Assembly (NCBI RefSeq): GCF_019734885.1
Contig: NZ_JAAXCM010000028.1
Coordinates: 1-42,723 of the forward strand
Direction: 5' to 3'
From: Pseudocoprococcus catus
Lineage (GTDB): Bacteria > Bacillota > Clostridia > Lachnospirales > Lachnospiraceae
DNA length: 42,723 nt
A program made the translations under genes and the position numbers. Shown one piece after another: positions 8,627-17,090 of the stretch. The notes under the pieces are model-generated. The model was not told the origin of the DNA. It saw only the letters and a program-made list of their open reading frames with translations, and searched no databases. How positions within the stretch are numbered: position 1 is the stretch's first letter; the number at the start of each line of letters is the position of its first letter.

Positions 8627-9634
8627 TTAGCAGATTCTCGGAAGCAGCTCACCGCCCGGCTGAGGCAGCAGCGCCTGTGTACCAATCTCTGTTGTCATCA
8701 CTACATGTCCCGGCTGTTCCTCCGTAACTTCACCAATAATGGCCGCATCCTTTGAATATGGACACTGTCTCAGTACTTCGACAATCTTTTCTGCTTCTGA
8801 CTTAGGCGCCATGATCACCAGACGGCCTTCACATGCCAGATAAAGCGGTTCAAGACCAAGCATGCCGCAGACACCCTTGACTTCCGGTGCCACCGGCACA
8901 TCCGCTGCATTCAAACGAATGCCAACCTTGCTCTGTCCTGCGATTTCATAAAGAACTGTACCAACGCCGCCTCTTGTGGCATCACGGATCACATGGACAT
9001 CTTTTGTGGCATTTAATACAGATTCGACTGTAGGCCACAATGGTGCACAGTCACTGGTTACATCTGCATCGATGCCGAAATCTTCTCTTGCCAGCAGTAT
9101 CGTACATCCATGTCGGCCGATATCACCTGTTACAATAATAGCATCTCCCGGTTTGGCATAGTCGCCGGATGTGCTGACACCATCAAGAATTTCTCCAACA
9201 CCTGTTGTCGTAATAAAGACACCGTCCACCTGACCTTTTCCGGCAACCTTCGTATCACCGGATACAATGCGGACACCGGCCTCTTTGGCTGTTTTCTCCA
9301 TCGCACCTGCGATCTCTTCCAGTTTCTCCATCGGAAAACCTTCTTCAATAACAAAGGCACAGGAAAGATATAACGGTTTTGCACCCATACATGCCAGATC
9401 ATTCACCGTACCACAGATGGATAATTTGCCGATATTGCCGCCAGGGAAAAAGGCCGGCGATACAATAAAACCATCTGTTGACATGGCAATCTTTCCTTTT
9501 GGAGCCGGAAGAACAGCAGCGTCATCCGCTGTCAGATCCGGATTTGAAAAATGTGCTTTAAATACTTCATCAATCAGTTCAGATGTCTGCTTGCCGCCGG
9601 CACCGTGAGCCATTGTAACTGTTTTATTATTCAT
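8627..9634 (-). CDS. hypE: HypE, thiocarboxamide dehydratase for CN ligand synthesis
   Basis: HypE takes the carbamoyl group from HypF onto its C-terminal cysteine and dehydrates it with ATP to a thiocyanate that donates cyanide to iron on HypCD. The protein has the PurM/AIR-synthase fold motifs MAHGAGGKQTSELI near the start, DDAAVLP, STDGFIVSP, GTVNDLACMGAKP and SGDTKV, and it ends in the diagnostic PRIC with terminal cysteine. The ATG at 9634 follows AAAAGGAG by 8 bases and is preferred to one at 9664. The length of 335 residues is normal. It is separated from hypD by a 140-bp inverted-repeat element. Confidence 0.95.
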   Translation of the reverse strand: MNNKTVTMAHGAGGKQTSELIDEVFKAHFSNPDLTADDAAVLPAPKGKIAMSTDGFIVSPAFFPGGNIGKLSICGTVNDLACMGAKPLYLSCAFVIEEGFPMEKLEEIAGAMEKTAKEAGVRIVSGDTKVAGKGQVDGVFITTTGVGEILDGVSTSGDYAKPGDAIIVTGDIGRHGCTILLAREDFGIDADVTSDCAPLWPTVESVLNATKDVHVIRDATRGGVGTVLYEIAGQSKVGIRLNAADVPVAPEVKGVCGMLGLEPLYLACEGRLVIMAPKSEAEKIVEVLRQCPYSKDAAIIGEVTEEQPGHVVMTTEIGTQALLPQPGGELLPRIC

Positions 9635-9684
9635 CAGAAATGTCTCCTTTTGCATGATTCTCATATGTATGTCATAGAATTTTG

Positions 9685-9824
9685 TAACTGTTCAGAGCCA
9701 AGCAAAATTTCAAAAAACAGGTATAAAATGCTTGCATTTTTAAGACTGTTTTTGAAATTTTATTTGGCGGATACGCCACACCGACGAAATGCGTAGCATT
9801 TTGGAAGTTGGCTCTGAACAGTTA
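9685..9824. repeat. 140-bp inverted-repeat element between hypD and hypE
   Basis: Terminal arms 9685-9701 and 9808-9824 are perfect 17-bp inverted repeats. Inside are a 13-bp stem (9704-9716 with 9749-9761) and small hairpins AAAATGC/GCATTTT (9725-9740), GGCG/CGCC (9766-9777) and AAATGC/GCATTT (9787-9801). There is no coding frame. The shape suggests a miniature inverted-repeat transposon or an intercistronic processing element. It interrupts an otherwise tightly packed operon. Confidence 0.8.
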
Positions 9825-9838
9825 TAATATTTTTTATT

Positions 9839-10882
9839 TTAGCTGTACTGATAGTAAGCGGAACAGGCCCCTTCATTGGATACCATACAGGCACCAATCG
9901 GATGCTGAGGCGTACAGCCTTTGCCAAATACCTTGCAGTCCGACGGCTTGCATTTACCCTGAAGAACATCCCCGCATCGACAGGCCGGATTGCTTCGTCC
10001 TTTCATCTCAGGCACATGGAACTTCTTTCTCGCATCGTAGGCTTCCCATTCTTTTTTCAGACACAGGCCTGAATTCGGAATAATGCCCAGTCCGCGCCAT
10101 TCTGTATCACAATTCTCCATCATATCTGCCACCAGCTTCTGTGCCTCTCGGCTGCCTTCCCGTGTCACCACTCTCGGATAAGCATTGACAAAAAACGGTT
10201 TGCCCTCCTGGAATTTAACCAGGGCCACCGCCAATGCTGTCAGTAATTCTTTGGCTGTAAAACCTGCCACAACACCGCTGACGCCTTCATCCACCAGTGA
10301 TTCACACAATTCCGTACCTGTAATGGCATTGACATGTCCCGGATAAAGGAAAACATCCGCACTGCCTTTCAGTGCTGCATAAGCACCCGGCATCGTCTTA
10401 TTGGCCACCAACAGCGCGAAGTTCGTCAATCCATCCTCCGATGCCTTTCTTACAGCCAGACAGCTGGCCGGTGTCGTTGTCTCAAAACCAACAGCCAGAA
10501 AAACAACCTGCTCTTCCGGATGATCCTTAGCGTACTGCTCTGCATCCACCGGGGAATACACAATTCGTACTTTTGCACCCTTTTCTCTCGCACCGGCAAG
10601 ACTCATCTCCGTTCCAGGCACACGGACCAGGTCACCAAATGTACAGATTGTCACACCGCATTCCAAGGCCAGATAAACGGCCTCATCAATGAAGCCCACC
10701 TGTGTGACACAAACCGGACATCCCGGTCCTGAAATCAATTCTACCTGTTTCGGCAGGAGCTTTCGGATACCCAGTCTGAAAATCTCATGAGTATGGGTAC
10801 CGCACACCTCCATAATCCTCACAGGCGGTCCGTCATAGCCTTCTATTATCTCTCTCGCCGTTTTCTTCTTCTCTTCACTCAT
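9839..10882 (-). CDS. hypD: HypD, Fe-S protein assembling Fe(CN)2CO with HypC
   Basis: HypD carries a [4Fe-4S] cluster and, with HypC, holds the iron on which two CN and one CO ligands are assembled. Conserved motifs are MEVCGTHTHEI (C27), SGPGCPVC (C55, C58), GDLVRVPG, FLAVGFETTTP and PGHVNAITG. A C-terminal cysteine cluster contains CRCGDVLQGKC, SDC, GC and GAC. The length of 347 residues is normal. The ATG overlaps the hypC stop as TGATG, so the two are translationally coupled in the expected 1:1 partnership. Confidence 0.96.
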   Translation of the reverse strand: MSEEKKKTAREIIEGYDGPPVRIMEVCGTHTHEIFRLGIRKLLPKQVELISGPGCPVCVTQVGFIDEAVYLALECGVTICTFGDLVRVPGTEMSLAGAREKGAKVRIVYSPVDAEQYAKDHPEEQVVFLAVGFETTTPASCLAVRKASEDGLTNFALLVANKTMPGAYAALKGSADVFLYPGHVNAITGTELCESLVDEGVSGVVAGFTAKELLTALAVALVKFQEGKPFFVNAYPRVVTREGSREAQKLVADMMENCDTEWRGLGIIPNSGLCLKKEWEAYDARKKFHVPEMKGRSNPACRCGDVLQGKCKPSDCKVFGKGCTPQHPIGACMVSNEGACSAYYQYS

Positions 10883-11091
10883 CAGAATAAATCCTCCAGC
10901 ACCTGATCTGTTTCACTGTCATCCTCATCCGTAATCTTGGCAATGGCCACACCGGCATGAACCATGACATAATCTCCCGGCTCCAGATCTTCAATCAGCT
11001 GGGAAGAAATCTCACGTTTAGCACCGCCCGCATCAATAATTGCAACACCATCATTAATTTTAACAACTTTCGCTGATAAACCTACACACAT
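10882..11091 (-). CDS. hypC: HypC, chaperone partner of HypD
   Basis: HypC chaperones the iron-ligand unit and passes it to the client. The catalytically needed N-terminal Met-Cys is present (MCVGLSAKVV), which fixes the start at 11091 behind AAAGGAG; a longer frame to 11133 would bury it. An OB-like barrel of 69 residues follows, with PGDYVMVHAGVAI, which is typical. Its partner in ordinary systems is a [NiFe]-hydrogenase large subunit, none of which is visible here. This makes the client of this HypC the key unknown. It is the first gene after the structured element at 11121-11317. Confidence 0.95.
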   Translation of the reverse strand: MCVGLSAKVVKINDGVAIIDAGGAKREISSQLIEDLEPGDYVMVHAGVAIAKITDEDDSETDQVLEDLF

Positions 11092-11120
11092 ACTCAAAAC
11101 TCCTTTCGCTTCACTATCGA

Positions 11121-11317
11121 CCGGTATTTGCAAATATATTTTTAGACAACATATAAAATTATCAGATCACTGCAGGCACGCTCTCGCTGCCTGTCACTGA
11201 CAACGGTACATAAGACGGTAAAAAACACCGTCTAAGTACCGGTCGTGCCAGAAGCACCTGCCGTGAATCTGTTAATTTTATATGTTTCTCCAAGAAAATC
11301 GCTTCGCAAATACCCGG
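11121..11317 (-). ncRNA. Candidate structured leader RNA (four-way junction) upstream of hypC
   Basis: An outer imperfect pair is CCGGTATTTGC (11121-11131) with GCAAATACCCGG (11306-11317). Then a perfect 13-bp stem (11149-11161 with 11273-11285) is extended by CAGATCAC/GTGAATCTG (11163-11170 with 11263-11271). These enclose three hairpins: 11173-11193, 11205-11240 (GGTAC...AGACGGT/ACCGTCT...GTACC) and 11245-11257. Together they form a four-way junction 30 bases before hypC and downstream of hypF. I do not recognise a known riboswitch class. A mobile-element origin is the alternative. Confidence 0.6.
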
Positions 11318-11566
11318 TTCACAGGAATCTCAATCTATCTATTCTATTAGTTTCTTAATTTATGACCCGAAAACTTTCTCTTTCCTATTCGGCATTGTCC
11401 TTGGCCCGGGCTTTGTCATAGCTATGCTGCTTAATATTTTTCTGCGTTTATCACAAATCTATGATAACAGCCGTCTATTTTCTTCTGTTCAAGCTGTATT
11501 GATGATTTTGTAAATGAAAACGTTTCGGACGGGTGTCCGTTGTTTTCATCTATAATTCTCATTCAA
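11318..11566. other. hypF-hypC spacer with hypF terminator-like hairpin
   Basis: No gene is visible. The stem GAAAAC/GTTTTC with inner CGGAC/GTCCG (11517-11548) lies just downstream of hypF on the minus strand and may end or attenuate its transcript. A GC-rich palindromic GGCCCGGGC near 11404-11413 stands out in AT-rich DNA. No convincing -35/-10 pair for hypC was found. Confidence 0.45.
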
Positions 11567-13948
11567 TCAGCTTTTCAAAGACCCCATAGCGTAGACTGCC
11601 TGACCAAGTGCAATGCCGCCGTCGTTTGGCGGTACCAGGCGATGTCTCAATACTTTAAAGCCCTCTTTCTGAAGTCCTTCATCCACCATTTTCAATAACA
11701 GCTGATTTTGGAAGACACCGCCGCTTAATGCTGCTGTACCCCGTCCGCTTTCTTTTCTGGCTTTTAGACAGGCCGCTATTATTTCTTCTGCAAGTATCCA
11801 ATGGAAGAAATAGGCCAGTTTTTCTGTATCTGCGCCTGCAAGTCTGGCTTCCGCAATGGTTTTCACCAAAGCACCTGTGTTCAGGACTGCCTTCACCTGT
11901 TCCGGCTTATTTATTTCTATGGATTCCGATTCCTTATTATCTATGCATGCGGCTAACGGAAATTGCTTCCGCATCTCATCCATCGCATGCTGAAGATCAA
12001 CCGCGTTTTGATGTTTTTTCTCATACGCTTCCGCTGCAAATTCCAATGCCATGGATGCCTCGCCTTCAAATGTCGAAGCTTTCCGGATTCCCAAAATGGC
12101 ACTGACACCGTCGAATAATCTTCCGACACTGGTGGACATCACCGCATTGATCTTCCTGTCAGCCATGGCCATCTGAACTTTGGCATCCTGCGCACTGCAC
12201 AGATTCAGTTTCTCAATCATTGTCATGGCTGCTGCACGGTCTTTCATCTGTCCGTACAGCATTGAAACGGCAATTCGCCATCCTTCCCTGGAGGATGCAT
12301 CACCGCCGATCTGAAGGAATGGTGTAATACATCCAAACCGCTGAAATGCCTTATAATCTGCCAGAAGGATTTCGCCGCCCCAGATGGTGCCGTCCATGCC
12401 ATAACCGGTTCCGTCAAAGGAAACTCCGATAACCGGTTCCTGACAGTCATTCTCGGCCATGCAGGATAAAATATGCGCATAATGATGCTGCACTTTGATC
12501 ACCGGCAATCCCGATTCTTCCGCGATCATGGTTGAATTATATCTTGGATGCATATCACTGACCACCACCGGCGGTTCCACTTCAAGCAGCGTCTCCAGAC
12601 GTCCAATGGTCTCTCTCAATGCATTCACCGTTCGCAGATCTTCCAAATCTCCCACATACGGCGACAGATAGAATCTTCCGTCCACGCCGATGCAGAAGCT
12701 GTTCTTCAGTTCTCCGCCCACGGCCAGAACCTGCCCTTTCCAAGGTGCCGACACCATCACCGGCAGAGGTGCATAACCTCTGGAGCGCCGGATCATATAA
12801 GGTTCATCCTTGTAATAATCCATTACCGAATCATCAGCACGGATCCTGATCTTGCGATTGTGAGACAACATGCAATCACACAGATGAGATAATTCAGCGA
12901 TTGCATCATTGTCATCTCTGCAAATCGGCGCTCCTGATGTGTTGCCGCTGGTCATCACCAGATAATCCGGCATCTGAATGCCATCATCATAATCAAAAAT
13001 CAACAGCTGTACCGGCGCATACGGCAGCATCACACCGATTTTCGGATTGCCCGGCGCCACAGACGGACAGATCTGACTGTCAGCTTTGTCCAACCGCTCC
13101 AACAGCAAAATCGGCTTCTGATGGCCGTCCAGGACTTCCTCCTGTACCTCAGTCACCTGACATTCCTTCCGAACTGCCGACATATTTCGCACCATAATGG
13201 CAAATGGTTTCATCGGCCGGCGCTTCAATTCACGAAGTCTCGCAACCGCTGTCTCATTGGTGGCATCACAGCAGAGATGAAAACCACCTATTCCCTTAAT
13301 CGCCGCAATTCCGCCCGAGGCGATCACTTTTCTCGTATAGGTGATCGCTTCACGGCCTCTTTCGTCACGGCCGATCAGATAAACCTCCGGCCCGCAGTCA
13401 TTGCAGCACACCGGCTGGGCATCGAATCGTCTCGACTCCGGATTGTTGTATTCCTCCGCACATTCCGGACACATCGGAAATTCCTTCATGCTGGTCCGTT
13501 CTCTGTCATAAGGCAGCGCATCCAGGATCGTCAGCCTCGGCCCGCAGCAGGTACAATTGATAAAAGGATGCAGATAGCGTCTGTTGTTCGGATCATACAA
13601 CTCCTCTTTGCATTCATCACAAATGGCAATATCCGGTGAAACAAAGATTTCTCCCTTTGTCTTTTCACTTTCTATAATCTCAAACCCATCGAATTCAGGG
13701 TTATTATCAAGATGTTCAACATTTATCTTCAAAATAGCCGCACGCTTCGGCGGTCGTTTCTCCAAATCCTCAAGGAAGCCATCTACCTGTGCTTTCGTCC
13801 CCTGTGCAAAAATCTCCACATAAGGCCCTTTGTTGCAGACGCTTCCGTGAATGTCATTTTTAACCGCATGCCGACTCACTGTCGGACGAAACCCAACGCC
13901 CTGCACAATGCCGTAAACACGAATCTTTCTTGTCTCTGTCTGATTCAT
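11567..13948 (-). CDS. hypF: HypF, carbamoyltransferase for CN ligand synthesis
   Basis: HypF converts carbamoyl phosphate and ATP to carbamoyl-adenylate and transfers the carbamoyl group to HypE. Domain order is canonical: acylphosphatase (VYGIVQGVGFRPTVSRH, residues 10-90); two zinc modules (CDEC near 110 with CTCCGP, and CPEC with CCNDCGP); a YrdC-like domain (KRRPMKPFAIMVRN, MTSGNTSGAPI); and a Kae1/TobZ-like domain (VQHHYAHILSCMAEN, GVSFDGTGYGMDGTIWGGE, ALSGGVFQN). The 793-residue length is normal. The ATG at 13948 overlaps the preceding stop as TGATG behind GGAGG, so it is coupled to the second nitrogenase-like module. This direct joining of hyp and nif-like genes supports a shared pathway. 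Confidence 0.96.
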   Translation of the reverse strand: MNQTETRKIRVYGIVQGVGFRPTVSRHAVKNDIHGSVCNKGPYVEIFAQGTKAQVDGFLEDLEKRPPKRAAILKINVEHLDNNPEFDGFEIIESEKTKGEIFVSPDIAICDECKEELYDPNNRRYLHPFINCTCCGPRLTILDALPYDRERTSMKEFPMCPECAEEYNNPESRRFDAQPVCCNDCGPEVYLIGRDERGREAITYTRKVIASGGIAAIKGIGGFHLCCDATNETAVARLRELKRRPMKPFAIMVRNMSAVRKECQVTEVQEEVLDGHQKPILLLERLDKADSQICPSVAPGNPKIGVMLPYAPVQLLIFDYDDGIQMPDYLVMTSGNTSGAPICRDDNDAIAELSHLCDCMLSHNRKIRIRADDSVMDYYKDEPYMIRRSRGYAPLPVMVSAPWKGQVLAVGGELKNSFCIGVDGRFYLSPYVGDLEDLRTVNALRETIGRLETLLEVEPPVVVSDMHPRYNSTMIAEESGLPVIKVQHHYAHILSCMAENDCQEPVIGVSFDGTGYGMDGTIWGGEILLADYKAFQRFGCITPFLQIGGDASSREGWRIAVSMLYGQMKDRAAAMTMIEKLNLCSAQDAKVQMAMADRKINAVMSTSVGRLFDGVSAILGIRKASTFEGEASMALEFAAEAYEKKHQNAVDLQHAMDEMRKQFPLAACIDNKESESIEINKPEQVKAVLNTGALVKTIAEARLAGADTEKLAYFFHWILAEEIIAACLKARKESGRGTAALSGGVFQNQLLLKMVDEGLQKEGFKVLRHRLVPPNDGGIALGQAVYAMGSLKS

Positions 13949-14991
13949 CAGCATGCGCCTCCTAATTTGCCTGAAACAGCAAAATGCCGGATACCGATGA
14001 ACTGTCCATCAAACTTCGGAAGCATCGATTTCATACAGTCATCCGCAATGACCACATCCCACTTGCTGTCCGCTGCCAGTTCTGTGAAATCATCTTCTTC
14101 CTTCAGATAAACATCATCTTCTTCGCGAAGTTCCGGTTTCATATCAAACCAGCTGCAGACCTTCACTTCTGATGCCCCACGCATCTTTAATTCCTCACGA
14201 AGTGCATTCGCCATCACCTGCTGATGCACAATTAATACCTTTTTGCCTGTATAATCAGCTTCCGGCAGCATGGTCTTCACCAAAGGATAACCGACAACAT
14301 ACGGTGTTCCGAACTGTTTTTGAAGATATTTGGCCGTTTCTAGGGCAGATGGTGAAACAACCAGGTTATATTCCGCGGAAGCTGCCTGCTTCACCGCATC
14401 TAGGCCATCACCCATGCCATAGCAAACAGCCTTTTTACCATCGGCTGCAAATATCTGCCGTAATCTATCACCTGCGGATAAATCACTCAGATCCTGCGGT
14501 GTTGCACCGATAATGCCGACTCTGCCCTTTTCCACAGGCATCTCATCCACCGCAAACTTCTTAAAAAGTGCCAGCCAGGCCTTTTCCTGACCTCTATCAT
14601 ATAAATCCATGCCATTCGTATCAATGGTCAGCACCGGAAGTCCTGTCTTCTTCTCCGTCATACGGCCCAGTGCCTTGTAATCCGTGCCGATCACCGCCGG
14701 CACCGGCGTACCGATGATCGCTGCAAAAGATACATCCAGTTTCTCAACTGCCGATGTGAGCTTTGCTACCAACCGGTCATCCCTTCCGAGAATGGCATCC
14801 ATATCTCTCAGCCCGGCACTGAAAATAGCACTTTTCCTTGAGAACCATCTTGGTTCATCAAATCCACAGACATTGCCGACACAGCCTCCCGCATCACAGA
14901 TCACGAGAATACCACCCAGTTCATACAAAACGGAGACAGCCCCCGACTGATCCGGTGCAAAAGGTGTTAGATATTTTCTTAATCCCTTCAT
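13948..14991 (-). CDS. Nitrogenase component 1-like small subunit, module 2
   Basis: This protein is 347 residues from the ATG at 14991, which overlaps the preceding stop as ATGA behind GGGAGG. It is clearly paralogous to the 4790-6103 product. Shared elements are LYELGGILV followed by GGC37, DEPRWF versus DEIRWY, FSAGLRDMDAILG, and TNGM...Y. Cysteines at 32 and 42 flank C37. The second P-cluster ligand position reads GTPVPAVIGTD, so cysteine is replaced by threonine, as serine replaces it in the paralogue. It is about 90 residues shorter because the central linker is missing. The C-terminus ends SGKLGGAC, with a near-terminal cysteine. It probably pairs with the 14988-16292 product. The substrate is unknown. 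Confidence 0.8.
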   Translation of the reverse strand: MKGLRKYLTPFAPDQSGAVSVLYELGGILVICDAGGCVGNVCGFDEPRWFSRKSAIFSAGLRDMDAILGRDDRLVAKLTSAVEKLDVSFAAIIGTPVPAVIGTDYKALGRMTEKKTGLPVLTIDTNGMDLYDRGQEKAWLALFKKFAVDEMPVEKGRVGIIGATPQDLSDLSAGDRLRQIFAADGKKAVCYGMGDGLDAVKQAASAEYNLVVSPSALETAKYLQKQFGTPYVVGYPLVKTMLPEADYTGKKVLIVHQQVMANALREELKMRGASEVKVCSWFDMKPELREEDDVYLKEEDDFTELAADSKWDVVIADDCMKSMLPKFDGQFIGIRHFAVSGKLGGAC

Positions 14992-16292
14992 GGCTGTTCC
15001 TCCCATCTATTCTCTGCTTCTGTCAAAGCCTCAAACAATCTGCGAACCCCTGCATAGCCATAAGGTTGCCTGTCCTGATTCCACATGACATTCGGGCAAT
15101 TCTGATGATAATAGGCCGCATCCTTGCCAATGGCCATATTCACACCTGAATTTTCACCATCATAATACAGCATGGTCGGTTCCATGTTGGAATACACTCT
15201 CGTCTCAGGGCTTAAAGCCGCCAGCTGCTTGATATAAATAAAGTTCTCAGCGGTGATGGTGCCGTAAATCTCAGGCACCTTAAATCCGTATCGTACTAAT
15301 GCCAGGGAAAGTTCGAAAGCATCGCCGTTCATACATTCCCCAACCGCGAATGCAGTCTCCGGATACTGCGCCTTAAAGGCATCCACTGCCTTCTGTGCGC
15401 TTTCTGCCGCTGCCTGATCATCAAAAGTCACACCCAGCACCTTGCCGAAAGCTCTGTACTGGCTGCCGATCTTGTCAATCTGATACAATCGGGTCAATTC
15501 GATAAAAGGAATCTTCAACCTGTCATGAAAATCTTCCGCCGCAAATCTCGCCTCCGGATGCAGCACCAGATTGAAATTAGCTTCCGACATGGTCTGATAT
15601 TCCTCATAATCCCTGCATGCAGAAATCTCATGAATGGTCTTCACGCCTGCCTGATGCAACAGATCATATAGCTCACAATCATCCACAATGGGTGAAAAAA
15701 AGCCCAGCAGATTCACTACATTTCCCCTTTTCTTACGCGGTTCAAGCAGAGAATACAATGACTGACGAACATGTACCATCGGCGGTTTTCTGCCTTCACG
15801 GGTCAACGCATACATATAACATGGTCTCACAGGAAGACCTGCCGCCTCCTCGGCTTTTCGACAGACTCTCTCCATGTCTGTTCCCAAAAGCGCATCCACA
15901 CAGGTAATGCAGATCATCACAACTGACGGCTTCTTCTCCAGGCTGTCACAGATCTCTTTCACTGCTTTCGGTATCTTCTTCAAATGACGCCCCGTAACAA
16001 TATCCGTCTCATCCATCATCAGATAAAAGAATCGCTGATCATATTCTCTCATGGAACTGATCAATGATGTATTTCTCCCGCAGCATCCCGGTGCCACGAT
16101 CAGCATAATAGAATCCGGGATTGCCAGCCCTGCACGCTTGACACCAAAACCTTCCGCCCCCGGTGAGTTAAAGGCCAGCGTAGCTGGAGAACTGTATATT
16201 AAATGTGCACCGGAAATAAACTGCGGCGGGATATTCTCTCTTCCCATTGCCGCCAGCTCACCGACTGTACAAAAAAATGCATCCTGCATCAT
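14988..16292 (-). CDS. Nitrogenase component 1-like large subunit, module 2
   Basis: The protein has 434 residues. First-domain ligands are in VAPGC70C71GRNTS. The second ligand loop is C128-I-T-C131-VDALLGTDMERV, equivalent to NifD CPxxLIGDDIE, so both P-cluster-type positions hold cysteines. NVVNLLGFFSPIVDDCELYDLL resembles the NxxG...DxxEL turn of the NifD/NifK second domain. The C-terminal YGYAGVRRLFEAL is shared with the module 1 large subunit. The start follows GGAGGAGG; ATG 16292 or 16289 is possible. It lies 21 bases after nifH-like 2 and couples to the small subunit. As in module 1, the pair offers at least three to four cysteines, more like the single [4Fe-4S] of dark protochlorophyllide reductase than a full P-cluster. 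Confidence 0.82.
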   Translation of the reverse strand: MMQDAFFCTVGELAAMGRENIPPQFISGAHLIYSSPATLAFNSPGAEGFGVKRAGLAIPDSIMLIVAPGCCGRNTSLISSMREYDQRFFYLMMDETDIVTGRHLKKIPKAVKEICDSLEKKPSVVMICITCVDALLGTDMERVCRKAEEAAGLPVRPCYMYALTREGRKPPMVHVRQSLYSLLEPRKKRGNVVNLLGFFSPIVDDCELYDLLHQAGVKTIHEISACRDYEEYQTMSEANFNLVLHPEARFAAEDFHDRLKIPFIELTRLYQIDKIGSQYRAFGKVLGVTFDDQAAAESAQKAVDAFKAQYPETAFAVGECMNGDAFELSLALVRYGFKVPEIYGTITAENFIYIKQLAALSPETRVYSNMEPTMLYYDGENSGVNMAIGKDAAYYHQNCPNVMWNQDRQPYGYAGVRRLFEALTEAENRWEEQP

Positions 16293-16313
16293 AACAAATT
16301 TCCTCCTCCGGAT

Positions 16314-17090
16314 TTATTCGCCACCCCGGGCTTTCTTCTCCTCGTCTTCCAGAAGCAAATTGGCCAGATCAAAGAATCGCTGACTGATCTCGGAATCTCT
16401 GTCGCCTTCAATGACGGTTTTGCCCTGATCTTCATAGCGGATGATCTCATCACTTCTCGGAATCTCTCCCACAATCGGAATATGACTCTTCTCTGCAAAG
16501 GCCTGCACCTTCTCTGTCTCATTCTCCACATTGCGATGGTTCAGTACAATTCCGAAAATACGGGCATAGCTGCGGTCTTCAAAATTTCTCACAGCGCTTG
16601 AAATATTATTCGCTGCATAAAGAGCCATCTTCTCACCAGATGTAACAATCAGTACCTTCTCCGCATAGCCCTCACGAATCGGTGCAGCAAATCCACCGCA
16701 GACAACATCACCCAGCACATCGTACAACACCACATCCGGCTTGTACGTCTCAAATAACTTCAAATCTTCCAACAACTGAAATGTTGCAATAATGCCTCTT
16801 CCTGCACAGCCGAGCCCCGGTGTCGGGCCGCCTGTCTCAATACAGAGCACACCGCCGAACCCTTCCTTTGAAATATCCTCAAGTCGCTCCGGCTCTTCAT
16901 CTTCTTCTCTCATAAAATTCATCACCGGTCGAAGCGGTTCACCCCCAAGCAGATTGATCGTTGAATCTGCCTTCGGATCACATCCGATCTGAATAACCTT
17001 CTTCCCCATGGCCGCAAAAGCTGCTGCCAGATTGGAAGTAATCGTTGACTTGCCAATGCCGCCCTTACCATAAACTGCTACCTTCAGCAT
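16314..17090 (-). CDS. NifH-like ATPase/iron protein, module 2
   Basis: The protein has 258 residues starting [16 protein letters not shown]. The ATG at 17090 was chosen because GGAGG lies 5 bases upstream; the in-frame ATG at 17102 would overlap that ribosome site. P-loop 7-16, GCDPKADST, and cluster ligands C95 (GLGCAGRGI) and C131 ([11 protein letters not shown]) are intact. The C-terminal region differs from nifH-like 1, with an acidic/basic tail ([14 protein letters not shown]). It is the first gene after a strong promoter and a leader with a hairpin, so it probably heads the long transcript through hypF. It should deliver electrons to the adjacent component-1-like pair; cross-talk with module 1 is possible. 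Confidence 0.93.
   Translation of the reverse strand: MLKVAVYGKGGIGKSTITSNLAAAFAAMGKKVIQIGCDPKADSTINLLGGEPLRPVMNFMREEDEEPERLEDISKEGFGGVLCIETGGPTPGLGCAGRGIIATFQLLEDLKLFETYKPDVVLYDVLGDVVCGGFAAPIREGYAEKVLIVTSGEKMALYAANNISSAVRNFEDRSYARIFGIVLNHRNVENETEKVQAFAEKSHIPIVGEIPRSDEIIRYEDQGKTVIEGDRDSEISQRFFDLANLLLEDEEKKARGGE

Noticed and set aside
11121-11317. NiCo or molybdenum-cofactor riboswitch
   Set aside because: The four-way junction is suggestive, but the conserved loop sequences I know for these classes are not present.
8627-13948. A standard [NiFe]-hydrogenase maturation operon
   Set aside because: hypA, hypB and all hydrogenase subunits and endopeptidases are missing from the window, and the hyp genes are embedded between nitrogenase-like modules.
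4790-17090. A true nitrogen-fixation cluster
   Set aside because: No nifB, nifE, nifN or nifV is present, FeMo-cofactor ligand residues were not recognised, and the P-cluster-type cysteines are incomplete.
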